From Caldifarciminota bacterium (lineage in GTDB: Bacteria > Hydrothermota > Hydrothermia > LBFQ01), in assembly GCA_015490465.1 (NCBI GenBank), contig WFXS01000079.1, forward strand, positions 1 to 37,374: a DNA stretch of 37,374 bases, written 5' to 3'. Both the position numbers and the translations under genes were made by a program. The notes under the pieces were generated by a model. It was not told where the DNA came from, ran no database searches, and was given only the letters and a program-made list of their open reading frames with translations. The first letter of the stretch is position 1. Each line of letters begins with the position of its first letter. Of this stretch, positions 7,553 through 14,407 are shown one piece after another.

Positions 7553-9409
7553 TTAAAACCTGAACCTCACCGGCACCCTTATCCCGGCCGTGAATATCGT
7601 CTCCCTGTAGTCCTTGAAGACGTCCACCTTCGGCGTGGGAGCCGTCGTGCTGCGGTTCCTTATCCGGTAGGAAAGGAAGGGCCTGACGTAGGGGAGGTCC
7701 CCGGAGATGCCAAAGGTTAGGTCGTTCTCCTTGTCCTCCCTGCCGTAGTGGGAGTCGGCGGTGTTGGTGGTGGTGTAGTTACGCACAGTGTGCCTGTAGG
7801 AGACGTAGGGGGATACGTAGGGGAGGGAGAGGCGGAGACCCGCCTTGAAGGTGGTGTACTCGTGGGACCAGTCCTTGGGGGTTCCGGCGGGGAGGTTCGT
7901 CGCCTCCACCTTACCGAAGAGGACGTCCCCTTTTACGGAGAGGACGGAGTACCTCAAGGTCAGGCCTGTGCCGGACCTCCGAAATCGGGCGTCGTAGACG
8001 TCAAACGTGGGGTTAAAGTCGTAGTTTCCGAAGCCGTACGTACCCCTTACGGTCAAAAGCTTAAAGGTGTAGGAGACGGACAGGCCCGTCCTCGTATAGG
8101 CGAAGGAGAGGAGTTCGTAAATCCTCGGAGACCCCGTGTACGTGGGCCTTACGCCGTAGAAGGGCATGTTCAGGTAGGAGACGGACGCCCTCAGGCCGTA
8201 GAACCTCCCCTCAAGGGATATACTGTACCGGCTGCGGTTGAGCTGCTGGTTCTGGACGTACCTGTAGAGGGAGTATGAGAGGGACGGGCCGACGTAGACC
8301 CTCCTCTTGAAACGGTAGAGGTAGGTGAGGGATACGCCGAGCCTCCAGATCCCGTCCCCTATCCCCTCAACCTCGGGGTACCTGTAGGGCTTGAGACCGA
8401 GGTAGAAGGTGTCTATCTGGGGTTGGCTGTAGTGATAGACGTTGTCGGAGGACATGTAGGCGATAACGGGAGATACGCTGACGTAGTGGTGCTTGAAAGT
8501 TCTCCGACGCCTGCGGCGCTTTCTGGCCTTCTTCTTTTTCCTTTTCTTCTTCTTCTTCAACTTTGCCTCTTTGTAGTCCACAGCTTTGAGGGAAGCGAGC
8601 ATGGGGCCGTACCCGGCCATACCCATATCCGTGAACCGGAACAGTCCTCCTTCCCTTTTCTTACGTCTAACCTTTTCCACGTAAGGTTTGACCGCGCCTT
8701 CCGCACCGGATACCACTATCCTGTAGCGGTGGAGACCTTTGGGTACCTTCAGACTGAGTTTCAGAGGTACGGATGCGGCAATTCTACTGTTTCCCGACAG
8801 AAATACGGCTCTCCTTGAAGGTTTAAGCGTCTTTATGGCCGATTTTACGAGCCGTCTCCCCTTATACACCTTGAGCTTCGCCTTCACCCTGTTCCTATCT
8901 TTCATAAAAGCGCGGAAGAAGATGTGGAGCTTCGTCGGTCCCTTGACCTTGACCACGACCTCCTTATCCGCCCTGTAGTAGGTGTAGCGGTTCTCACCCA
9001 CCAGGAGGACGACGGGGTACCCTCCCCCCTCCGGCTGGATGGGTTTCCAGCGGCGGCGCACGTACCTGTAGATGCGGGCTATGGCCTCCGGTGAGGCGTA
9101 GAAGTCGTAGGTGCCGGCCGTTAGGTGCATCCTTATCTCGCTCTTACCCTTCTTGAAGGGGAACACCCTCCGTTTCCCGTTCTTGCGGTTTACGTACCAG
9201 AGTTTGCCGCTCCTGTCCGCCCGGAGTTTCCACTTGACGCTCATGCTCTTTTTTACCTTGATCCTCACGGGCGTGTTGGGTGAGAGCTGGAGGTAATCCT
9301 TCTTCCCGACCGTGGCTCTCGGCCCTTCGGCCAGATCCGTAATATCAACCCATGCCCCCATCAGGGAGACGGGAAGCAGAACAGAGATGAAAAACGCTAA
9401 CCTCTTCAT
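7553..9409 (-). CDS. Outer-membrane beta-barrel protein with long polybasic linker (pgs operon)
   Basis: 618 residues from ATG 9409, which overlaps the pgsW stop by 4 nt; the open frame extends further upstream inside pgsW but only this start gives a signal peptide (MKRLAFFISVLLPVSLMGAW). Residues 20-270 are beta-rich and Lys/Arg-rich. About 279-308 holds an almost uninterrupted run of Lys then Arg. After it come alternating amphipathic beta-strands with many Tyr/Arg/Ser, and the chain ends VPVRFRF, the terminal Phe expected for Bam-dependent barrels. No named family is recognised. As the last gene of the pgsB-pgsC-pgsW operon it may export, anchor or bind the acidic polymer. This role is inference. 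Confidence 0.8.
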   Translation of the reverse strand: MKRLAFFISVLLPVSLMGAWVDITDLAEGPRATVGKKDYLQLSPNTPVRIKVKKSMSVKWKLRADRSGKLWYVNRKNGKRRVFPFKKGKSEIRMHLTAGTYDFYASPEAIARIYRYVRRRWKPIQPEGGGYPVVLLVGENRYTYYRADKEVVVKVKGPTKLHIFFRAFMKDRNRVKAKLKVYKGRRLVKSAIKTLKPSRRAVFLSGNSRIAASVPLKLSLKVPKGLHRYRIVVSGAEGAVKPYVEKVRRKKREGGLFRFTDMGMAGYGPMLASLKAVDYKEAKLKKKKKRKKKKARKRRRRRRTFKHHYVSVSPVIAYMSSDNVYHYSQPQIDTFYLGLKPYRYPEVEGIGDGIWRLGVSLTYLYRFKRRVYVGPSLSYSLYRYVQNQQLNRSRYSISLEGRFYGLRASVSYLNMPFYGVRPTYTGSPRIYELLSFAYTRTGLSVSYTFKLLTVRGTYGFGNYDFNPTFDVYDARFRRSGTGLTLRYSVLSVKGDVLFGKVEATNLPAGTPKDWSHEYTTFKAGLRLSLPYVSPYVSYRHTVRNYTTTNTADSHYGREDKENDLTFGISGDLPYVRPFLSYRIRNRSTTAPTPKVDVFKDYRETIFTAGIRVPVRFRF

Positions 9410-10536
9410 ACCGTTTCTTCCTCCTTTCTCGGATTTCCAAAGAACCTGCCGAGGTATCCGTTGACGACCAGAAAGACCAGGACGAGGTAGCCAAAAAGGA
9501 GGAGGGCCTGAACCCACAGGACGTACCTCTCCTCAAAGAAGAGCCTACCCTCTCCAACCTCCGGCATGGCCGCCACTACGAGGGGGAGGCCGTACCTCTT
9601 CGCGAGGGTCCTGACGTGCAGCAGGTGTATCACCGGGGCGCCCTCCTTTAGGAACTTCGCCACCAACCCCTCAACCGGGTAGTCCGATAGGGAGAGGTCG
9701 GTGTATGTGCGGGGCCAGTTCACGCCCGGATTTAAAAGCTCTCCCACCTCGTGGGAACCGAGGCTGGCCACCCCACCGCCGATGTTTATGAAGGCCCTTA
9801 TCCTGCCCTTCGCCGCACCTTTTAGGGCGGAGTACTTGGCATCTACGGACCTCTGCAGGGGTAGGACCTCAAGGAGGCGGTACCCGTTCCGCCTTATGGC
9901 CTCCCGCAGCATCCTCCGGCCCTCCTCCGGCAGCCCCGCCCCTACGTCGTTGTTCCCTCCGAGGGAGACGAGGAGAGATGTCCCCTTGATCACCCCCTTC
10001 TCCCGCAGGGCCTTTTCCATATCCGGCCAGGTGAAGTCGGGGATGTTGGCCCCCCAGCTGGAGGAGCCGGCGGAGGAGACCCAGACCGGGATAGCGCCGT
10101 AGGTCTCAATCGCTATCAGGGTGGCGACGTTCAGGGCGGGGAAGGATCCGGTCATATGGACGGCGACGTAGTCTCCCCTCTTAACCTTCGCCTCTCTTAA
10201 CAGTTCCACCACTAAGGCCGCCCAGTTGGGGTTTATCGTCATCTGCTTCGCCAGCAGGTCGCCGGTGGTCGTAGTTATGGGGGAGTCCTTGTAGCCTATA
10301 AGCCCGCTAAGGGCGGGGTCGTTCACGGAGTCTATGGGTATGTCCCTGCGGAGCCTCTCTTTTTTCAGAACTGCGAACGCCTTCAGGGTGCGCCTTGCGG
10401 CCGTCAATTTTACGTCGTACAGGGGCGCCCTGGCCGTCGTCTTGGCCAGAGCGGAGAGGGCTATCACCACCACCCCCACCACGCCGAGGAAGACCATCTC
10501 GGCCGTGTTTAAGCGGTGCTTGAAGAAGATCCTCAT
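9406..10536 (-). CDS. pgsW: Poly-gamma-glutamate system protein PgsW
   Basis: 376 residues with an N-terminal transmembrane helix (about 14-31) and a C-terminal one (about 347-367), leaving a large extracytoplasmic domain between. Conserved-looking segments include LSGLIGYKDSPITTTTGDL, VAVHMTGSFPALN, SAGSSSWGANIPDFTWPDME and INIGGGVASLG. These match my memory of the PgsW family, which accompanies PgsB and PgsC in bacteria that lack the usual PgsA/CapA. It lies directly after pgsC with an ATGA overlap. Its molecular activity is unknown; a part in polymer transfer or release is inferred from context. Confidence 0.8.
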   Translation of the reverse strand: MRIFFKHRLNTAEMVFLGVVGVVVIALSALAKTTARAPLYDVKLTAARRTLKAFAVLKKERLRRDIPIDSVNDPALSGLIGYKDSPITTTTGDLLAKQMTINPNWAALVVELLREAKVKRGDYVAVHMTGSFPALNVATLIAIETYGAIPVWVSSAGSSSWGANIPDFTWPDMEKALREKGVIKGTSLLVSLGGNNDVGAGLPEEGRRMLREAIRRNGYRLLEVLPLQRSVDAKYSALKGAAKGRIRAFINIGGGVASLGSHEVGELLNPGVNWPRTYTDLSLSDYPVEGLVAKFLKEGAPVIHLLHVRTLAKRYGLPLVVAAMPEVGEGRLFFEERYVLWVQALLLFGYLVLVFLVVNGYLGRFFGNPRKEEETV

Positions 10537-10985
10537 ATCACCACCTCCCCGCCATGGAGGAGTATGAGCAGGAGCCTCACGACGGCCACATTAACGAAGA
10601 GCATTCCGAGGGTGGGGAGGACGCCTTGCTTGTCCATCCAGTAGGCGAGGAGTCCGGGGATCACGAAACCGAAGGTCTGAAGCTGGAAGAGGATGGGGGA
10701 GGGGTAGGCGACGGCCACCCACTTACTGAGGTAGGAGAAGATGAAGCCGAGGAGAACGGCGACGAGGAGCCTCCTGCGGCCGTAAAGGAGCATCTGGGAG
10801 GATATGATTCTCAAAAACAGGTAAGCCAGAAAGGCCGCCAACAGGGTGGCGAGAAGCATCAGGGGCCGGGAGGATATTACGACGAAGTACCCCGGCACCA
10901 CCAGACCCCCGGCGACGAAGCCGAGGACCTCCGAAGAGTAGAGGGAAAACACCAAACCGAGGGCTACGGCTTCCGTAAGTATCAT
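10533..10985 (-). CDS. pgsC: Poly-gamma-glutamate biosynthesis membrane protein PgsC
   Basis: 150 residues, about five hydrophobic segments and short loops, matching the usual size of PgsC/CapC. The N-terminal FVAGGLVVPGYFVV segment and the central FGFVIPGLLAYWMDKQG are typical. PgsC works with PgsB in the inner membrane to make and translocate gamma-linked polyglutamate. It overlaps pgsB and pgsW by 4 nt on each side, so translation is coupled. Confidence 0.9.
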   Translation of the reverse strand: MILTEAVALGLVFSLYSSEVLGFVAGGLVVPGYFVVISSRPLMLLATLLAAFLAYLFLRIISSQMLLYGRRRLLVAVLLGFIFSYLSKWVAVAYPSPILFQLQTFGFVIPGLLAYWMDKQGVLPTLGMLFVNVAVVRLLLILLHGGEVVI

Positions 10986-12187
10986 ACCTTTGCCTCCTTT
11001 TCAAGGGCTTCCACGATTTTGCCACCTATACCGACGATGTTGCCCATGGTGACGAGGACGTTCTCCCTGTCGGCCACCTTCCATATCTCCTCAACGACTT
11101 TTTGGGCCACATCCTCCGCCTCCGGATCCGGGACGGGGTTGGTATGCTCAACGGCCGTTATCTTCTCTTCGGGGACGCCGGCCCCCTTGAGGGCCTTGAC
11201 GATGTAGGAGGTGAAGGTGCCGACGATGAAGTAGTGGTCGGCCTCTATGCGGGTCCCCACTATCCTGGCGAAGCTCTCCGTCCTCTGCGGCCTGTCCTTT
11301 CGCAGGGTGAGGACGACGAGCCTCTTCCCCTTCCGCCTCCGATTCACCATGTCCCATATTATCACGGTTGAGTCGGGGTCATTAGCAGCGAAGGCGTTGA
11401 AGAGGTATATCCGCTTCCCCTCCCTCTCAACGATGGTCTCCGTCAGGACGCCGGGGTCGGGGATCACCTTGTACATCCTCTGGAGGGCCACCTCCCGCGG
11501 TACGCCGAAGTGTCTGGCCACCGCGAGGGCTATGGCCACGTTCTCCTTATGCTCTATGTAGGGGAAGCCCAGCATCTCCTCGTCCCTGACGTCCTCTGCG
11601 GAGACCTTGACGATCCGCGTGTTCCTCTTCTTCGCCTCCTCCTCAAACACCCAGAACCACCTGTCCTCGGCCGTGAAGGCTATCCCGTTCTTGGGGAGGG
11701 AGAGGGCGAGGTTCCGGGCGACGTCGTAGAGGGTCGGCCCCATGACGTCAAGGTGATCCTCCCTTACGTTGGTTATGACCCCCACGGTGCTGCGGATTAT
11801 CTTCTCCTCAAGGATGCGGATGTAGTCCGGTGTTATGGCCATACACTCCACCACGAGGGTGTCCGCCCCGACCTCAACAGCCCTCTTTACGACCTTCAAC
11901 TGCTCTATTATGTTGGGCTTTCCGGGGCGGAATATGGGTACCTCCCTGCCGTCCGGGTATATGAAGCGCGGGGTCGTTCCCGTCGTCTTTACGACCACCT
12001 TGCGGCCATCCCCCCGCAGGGCCGCCCCGATCAGGCGGGTGACGGAGGACTTACCCCGCGAGCCGTTCACGTGTATGCGGTTGGGGATGAGCCTTAGCCG
12101 CCTCAAGTGCAGGCGGTACCTGACCGCCTCCGCCACCATGAACGTCAGGGCGGCCCCCCCAACGCTCAGAACGAAGGGGTCAGTCAT
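10982..12187 (-). CDS. pgsB: Poly-gamma-glutamate synthase subunit PgsB
   Basis: An ATP-dependent ligase of the Mur/folylpolyglutamate fold that elongates gamma-glutamyl chains. 401 residues. An N-terminal membrane-anchoring segment is followed by the P-loop GSRGKSS at 42-48 (HVNGSRGKSSVTRLI), then VVKTTGTTPRFIYPDGREV, ECMAITPDY and ITNVREDHLDVMGPT, all characteristic of PgsB/CapB. I chose ATG 12187 because GAGGAGG lies just upstream and because the preceding part of the frame is a shadow of the neighbour's acidic tail. It overlaps the upstream gene by 8 nt. Confidence 0.93.
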   Translation of the reverse strand: MTDPFVLSVGGAALTFMVAEAVRYRLHLRRLRLIPNRIHVNGSRGKSSVTRLIGAALRGDGRKVVVKTTGTTPRFIYPDGREVPIFRPGKPNIIEQLKVVKRAVEVGADTLVVECMAITPDYIRILEEKIIRSTVGVITNVREDHLDVMGPTLYDVARNLALSLPKNGIAFTAEDRWFWVFEEEAKKRNTRIVKVSAEDVRDEEMLGFPYIEHKENVAIALAVARHFGVPREVALQRMYKVIPDPGVLTETIVEREGKRIYLFNAFAANDPDSTVIIWDMVNRRRKGKRLVVLTLRKDRPQRTESFARIVGTRIEADHYFIVGTFTSYIVKALKGAGVPEEKITAVEHTNPVPDPEAEDVAQKVVEEIWKVADRENVLVTMGNIVGIGGKIVEALEKEAKV

Positions 12188-12704
12188 CCTCCTCCTCTTC
12201 TTCTTCCTTTCCCTCCTTCTCTTCCTTTTCCCCTCCCGGATACATCCCCTCACCCTCACCGGAGGGGAAGGAGGTCAGGCCCTGCTCCGCGGCGTGTCTT
12301 ATGGCGCCTCCGGTCTTTGCGGCGTAGACGCCACCGCCGAGGGAGAGGACGGAGAGGAGCAGGAGCGCCCAGTCCCCGAACCGGAAGGGGAGGAAGAGAT
12401 AGACGGCGGAGAGGAGACCGGTTATGATGGAGAGGTAGAGGGGAAACTTGGCAGCCTCTTCGTGCTTTTCTATGGCCTCTTCAAGGACCCCCGGAAGGTG
12501 TTCAACCATCTCCTCGGCGTTATGTCCACTGAAGTAGGCCACTATTGTGCCGAGGGCGGCGAGGAGGAGAATGAAGGCGGCCACCCGCTTGATCTCCGTA
12601 TTCCCCCTGACCATGCCGTAGGCCAGGAGACCCGCCCCAAAGAGAAACCCGAAGACGGGTATGTGGTTGGTTAAAAGGTGCAGGTACGCAGCGTTCATAT
12701 TCAC
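12180..12704 (-). CDS. Four-TM membrane protein (DUF2231-like) with acidic tail
   Basis: 174 residues. An N-terminal motif AAYLHLLTNHIPVFGFLFG and about four transmembrane helices (about 10-30, 40-60, 88-106, 110-128) resemble small heme-associated membrane proteins found beside cytochromes in anaerobes; His9, His14, His61 and His81 are candidate ligands. The C-terminus (about 149-174) is almost all Glu, Lys and Asp, ending in a run of Glu and Asp. It overlaps the diheme lipoprotein gene by 4 nt and pgsB by 8 nt. Function is unknown; an electron-transfer role is inferred from its neighbours. Confidence 0.7.
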   Translation of the reverse strand: MNMNAAYLHLLTNHIPVFGFLFGAGLLAYGMVRGNTEIKRVAAFILLLAALGTIVAYFSGHNAEEMVEHLPGVLEEAIEKHEEAAKFPLYLSIITGLLSAVYLFLPFRFGDWALLLLSVLSLGGGVYAAKTGGAIRHAAEQGLTSFPSGEGEGMYPGGEKEEKEGKEEEEEEDD

Positions 12705-13180
12705 CTGTTGCAGGATAAAACGTTCCCGGCCTTACCTCCGGGCCTGTGGCAGTCGTTGCAACCGCCGTGGTAGGGATGGAGCCTCATAGCAAGGACCTTC
12801 CCATCGGGACACTCCACCCTGGCGTAGTACTGGGCCGTACTCAGGGAAGAGGAAGTTTTTAAGTTGCCGTAGTCGTCCGTAAGAAGTACGAGGGAGTCTC
12901 CGGCACCTACGGCCTTGAGGATGACCCTGGCACCGGGGAGGGGGTCTCCGTTGGGCCTGTCCCATACTGTCCCCGCGTACCTGAACATGGGCCTCTCCAG
13001 TCCCCCCTCTTCCTCCTCGTACTCCGGTCGGGCGTGGCAGGAGAGACAGTCGGCCTTGAACTTCAGGCCGGCCTCCCGTATCAGGGCGTGGTTGGGCCCG
13101 TAATCCTCCTCTCCCTCAAACTCCCCGACCTCACACCCGATCAGAAGGAGCGCCGGAATCATCAGAAGGAACCACCTCAT
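12701..13180 (-). CDS. Lipoprotein with two CxxCH heme motifs
   Basis: 159 residues. The signal peptide MRWFLLMIPALLLIGC has a lipobox with the lipidated Cys at 16. Two c-type heme-binding motifs, CLSCH at 45-49 and CNDCH at 141-145, flank a beta-rich middle (about 68-125) that resembles a carboxypeptidase-regulatory-like insert. It is likely a periplasmic, membrane-tethered diheme electron carrier. ATG 13180 was preferred over upstream starts because it begins the signal peptide and has a GGGGGGAG site before it. It lies between two polytopic membrane proteins with potential heme His residues. Confidence 0.85.
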   Translation of the reverse strand: MRWFLLMIPALLLIGCEVGEFEGEEDYGPNHALIREAGLKFKADCLSCHARPEYEEEEGGLERPMFRYAGTVWDRPNGDPLPGARVILKAVGAGDSLVLLTDDYGNLKTSSSLSTAQYYARVECPDGKVLAMRLHPYHGGCNDCHRPGGKAGNVLSCNR

Positions 13181-13191
13181 ACTCCCCCCTT

Positions 13192-13785
13192 TCAGAAGAT
13201 TATCCACAGCCCCGTCAGCGTAGCCAGACCCGTTGCGACCAACATCCAGTTCCTGTGCTGCTCGTAGTACCCCCGGTAGCCGAGGTACCCGGCGTAGAGG
13301 TAGGCCCCGGTGGCGGACCACGCCAGGACGCCGTGTACGAGACGGCGGAAGGATCCTTCCTTCTCACCCCAGAGCTTCAGGTAGTTGTACGTGCCGATGG
13401 AGGACTGGACGAGGGAGAGGGAGAAGACCGTATAGCCTACGGCCCTGTGGGAAATACGCACCGCCTCCGGAGGCGTTTCTCCCCTCTGGTAGAGGTTGAG
13501 TTCGTACAGGCCGAGGCCGACGTTGGCGAGGCTTCCGAGGATTATACCGTACCCCATCCAGCGGTGGAGGGTGAAGGTGGTGTAGGACTCATGCTCCTCG
13601 TACTCCTCCCCTTCCTCCTCATCGTCCTCCACTTCCACCATCTCCTCGCCGGTGGAAACCTCCTCCTGCATTAGCTCCTCGTCCTCCTCGCTCCCCTCGT
13701 CGGCGAGGGCGAGTTTCACCTCCCGACCACAGCAGGCCTCCAGCCCATCGCCCGCGTAGAGGGACAAGAGCATCAACCACGTCAT
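13192..13785 (-). CDS. Cytochrome b561-like four-helix membrane protein with acidic linker
   Basis: 197 residues. A signal-like N-terminus and a Cys pair (18-19) are followed by a strongly acidic stretch (about 29-66, mostly Glu and Asp). Four transmembrane helices follow. His74 (LHRWMGYG), His113 (SHRAVGYTVF), His151 (LVHGVLAW) and His177 (QHRNWML) each lie near a helix end, as in b561-type diheme cytochromes. It overlaps the YceI-like gene by 4 nt and precedes the diheme lipoprotein by 11 nt. The heme assignment is inferred from His placement. Confidence 0.7.
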   Translation of the reverse strand: MTWLMLLSLYAGDGLEACCGREVKLALADEGSEEDEELMQEEVSTGEEMVEVEDDEEEGEEYEEHESYTTFTLHRWMGYGIILGSLANVGLGLYELNLYQRGETPPEAVRISHRAVGYTVFSLSLVQSSIGTYNYLKLWGEKEGSFRRLVHGVLAWSATGAYLYAGYLGYRGYYEQHRNWMLVATGLATLTGLWIIF

Positions 13786-14330
13786 CTTCTTACCTCCAGA
13801 ACAATTCTACCTGAGACAACTACATCATCCGGCGCCCGCTTTACGAAGCCGAAGAGGGTGGGTGGCTTTATGCCGAAGTCGGTGAACTTGACGTGCCGGG
13901 AGGTCTTCAGCTCAAGGAGGTCCTCCGCCAGCCAGCGGTACTTCACCTTCCACGTGTAGGTCTTCGCCTTCCCCTTAACCCTGAGTCTGGCCCGTACCTT
14001 CACCGTGCCGCTGTCGGAGTTCAGGACCCTGTCTATGGCGTCCTTCGGATACGCAAGGAGGGAGAAGTATATGTACTTGTGCTTCGGATAGCCCAGTATC
14101 TTGGCCACCTCTCTGTCTCTGGTCGTGTTGCCGGACTTGAAGGAGCGGACGGGAACCTTGACCTTCAGGTAGAACCTGCCGTCGTCCTTGAAGCCCACAT
14201 TCACCTTGAGTTTCTCGCTCTTGCCGGTGACGGGGTCGGGGACGGCGCCGAGTGCCTTCAACACCGTGTGGTACTGAACGTAGCCCTCTTTGAAGGAGAG
14301 GGTAAGAGAAAGGAAAACTGACAGCAGCAT
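13782..14330 (-). CDS. YceI-like exported beta-barrel (lipocalin-like) protein
   Basis: 182 residues with a short signal peptide (MLLSVFLSLTLSF). Features of the YceI family include FKSGNTTRDREVAKILGYPK, corresponding to the family's 'S-x-N-x-x-RD-x-H' region, and alternating beta-strands to the C-terminus (RAPDDVVVSGRIVLEVRR). YceI proteins bind isoprenoid or quinone-like lipids in the periplasm and often sit next to b561-type cytochromes, as here. First gene of the pgs operon. The start ATG lies exactly 8 nt after TATAAT. Confidence 0.75.
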   Translation of the reverse strand: MLLSVFLSLTLSFKEGYVQYHTVLKALGAVPDPVTGKSEKLKVNVGFKDDGRFYLKVKVPVRSFKSGNTTRDREVAKILGYPKHKYIYFSLLAYPKDAIDRVLNSDSGTVKVRARLRVKGKAKTYTWKVKYRWLAEDLLELKTSRHVKFTDFGIKPPTLFGFVKRAPDDVVVSGRIVLEVRR

Positions 14331-14338
14331 AACCTATA

Positions 14339-14344
14339 ATTATA
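14339..14344 (-). promoter_or_regulatory. -10 hexamer TATAAT of the YceI-pgs operon
   Basis: TATAAT ends 8 nt before ATG 14330, with no Shine-Dalgarno. This appears to be the only promoter before the eight overlapping genes down to 7553. Confidence 0.65.
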
Positions 14345-14392
14345 CATCAGAATTTGGGAAAAGGGCTGGACATTGCAACAGTACTTTGGCTT

Positions 14393-14398
14393 TAAAAT
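14393..14398 (+). promoter_or_regulatory. -10 hexamer TAAAAT of the barrel-TPR gene
   Basis: TAAAAT ends 9 nt before ATG 14408 without a Shine-Dalgarno. Confidence 0.5.
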
Positions 14399-14407
14399 AT
14401 TTGAACG

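Noticed and set aside
9410-9517. N-terminal extension of the pgs-operon barrel protein
   Set aside because: Those codons lie inside pgsW in another frame and would destroy the signal peptide that begins at ATG 9409.
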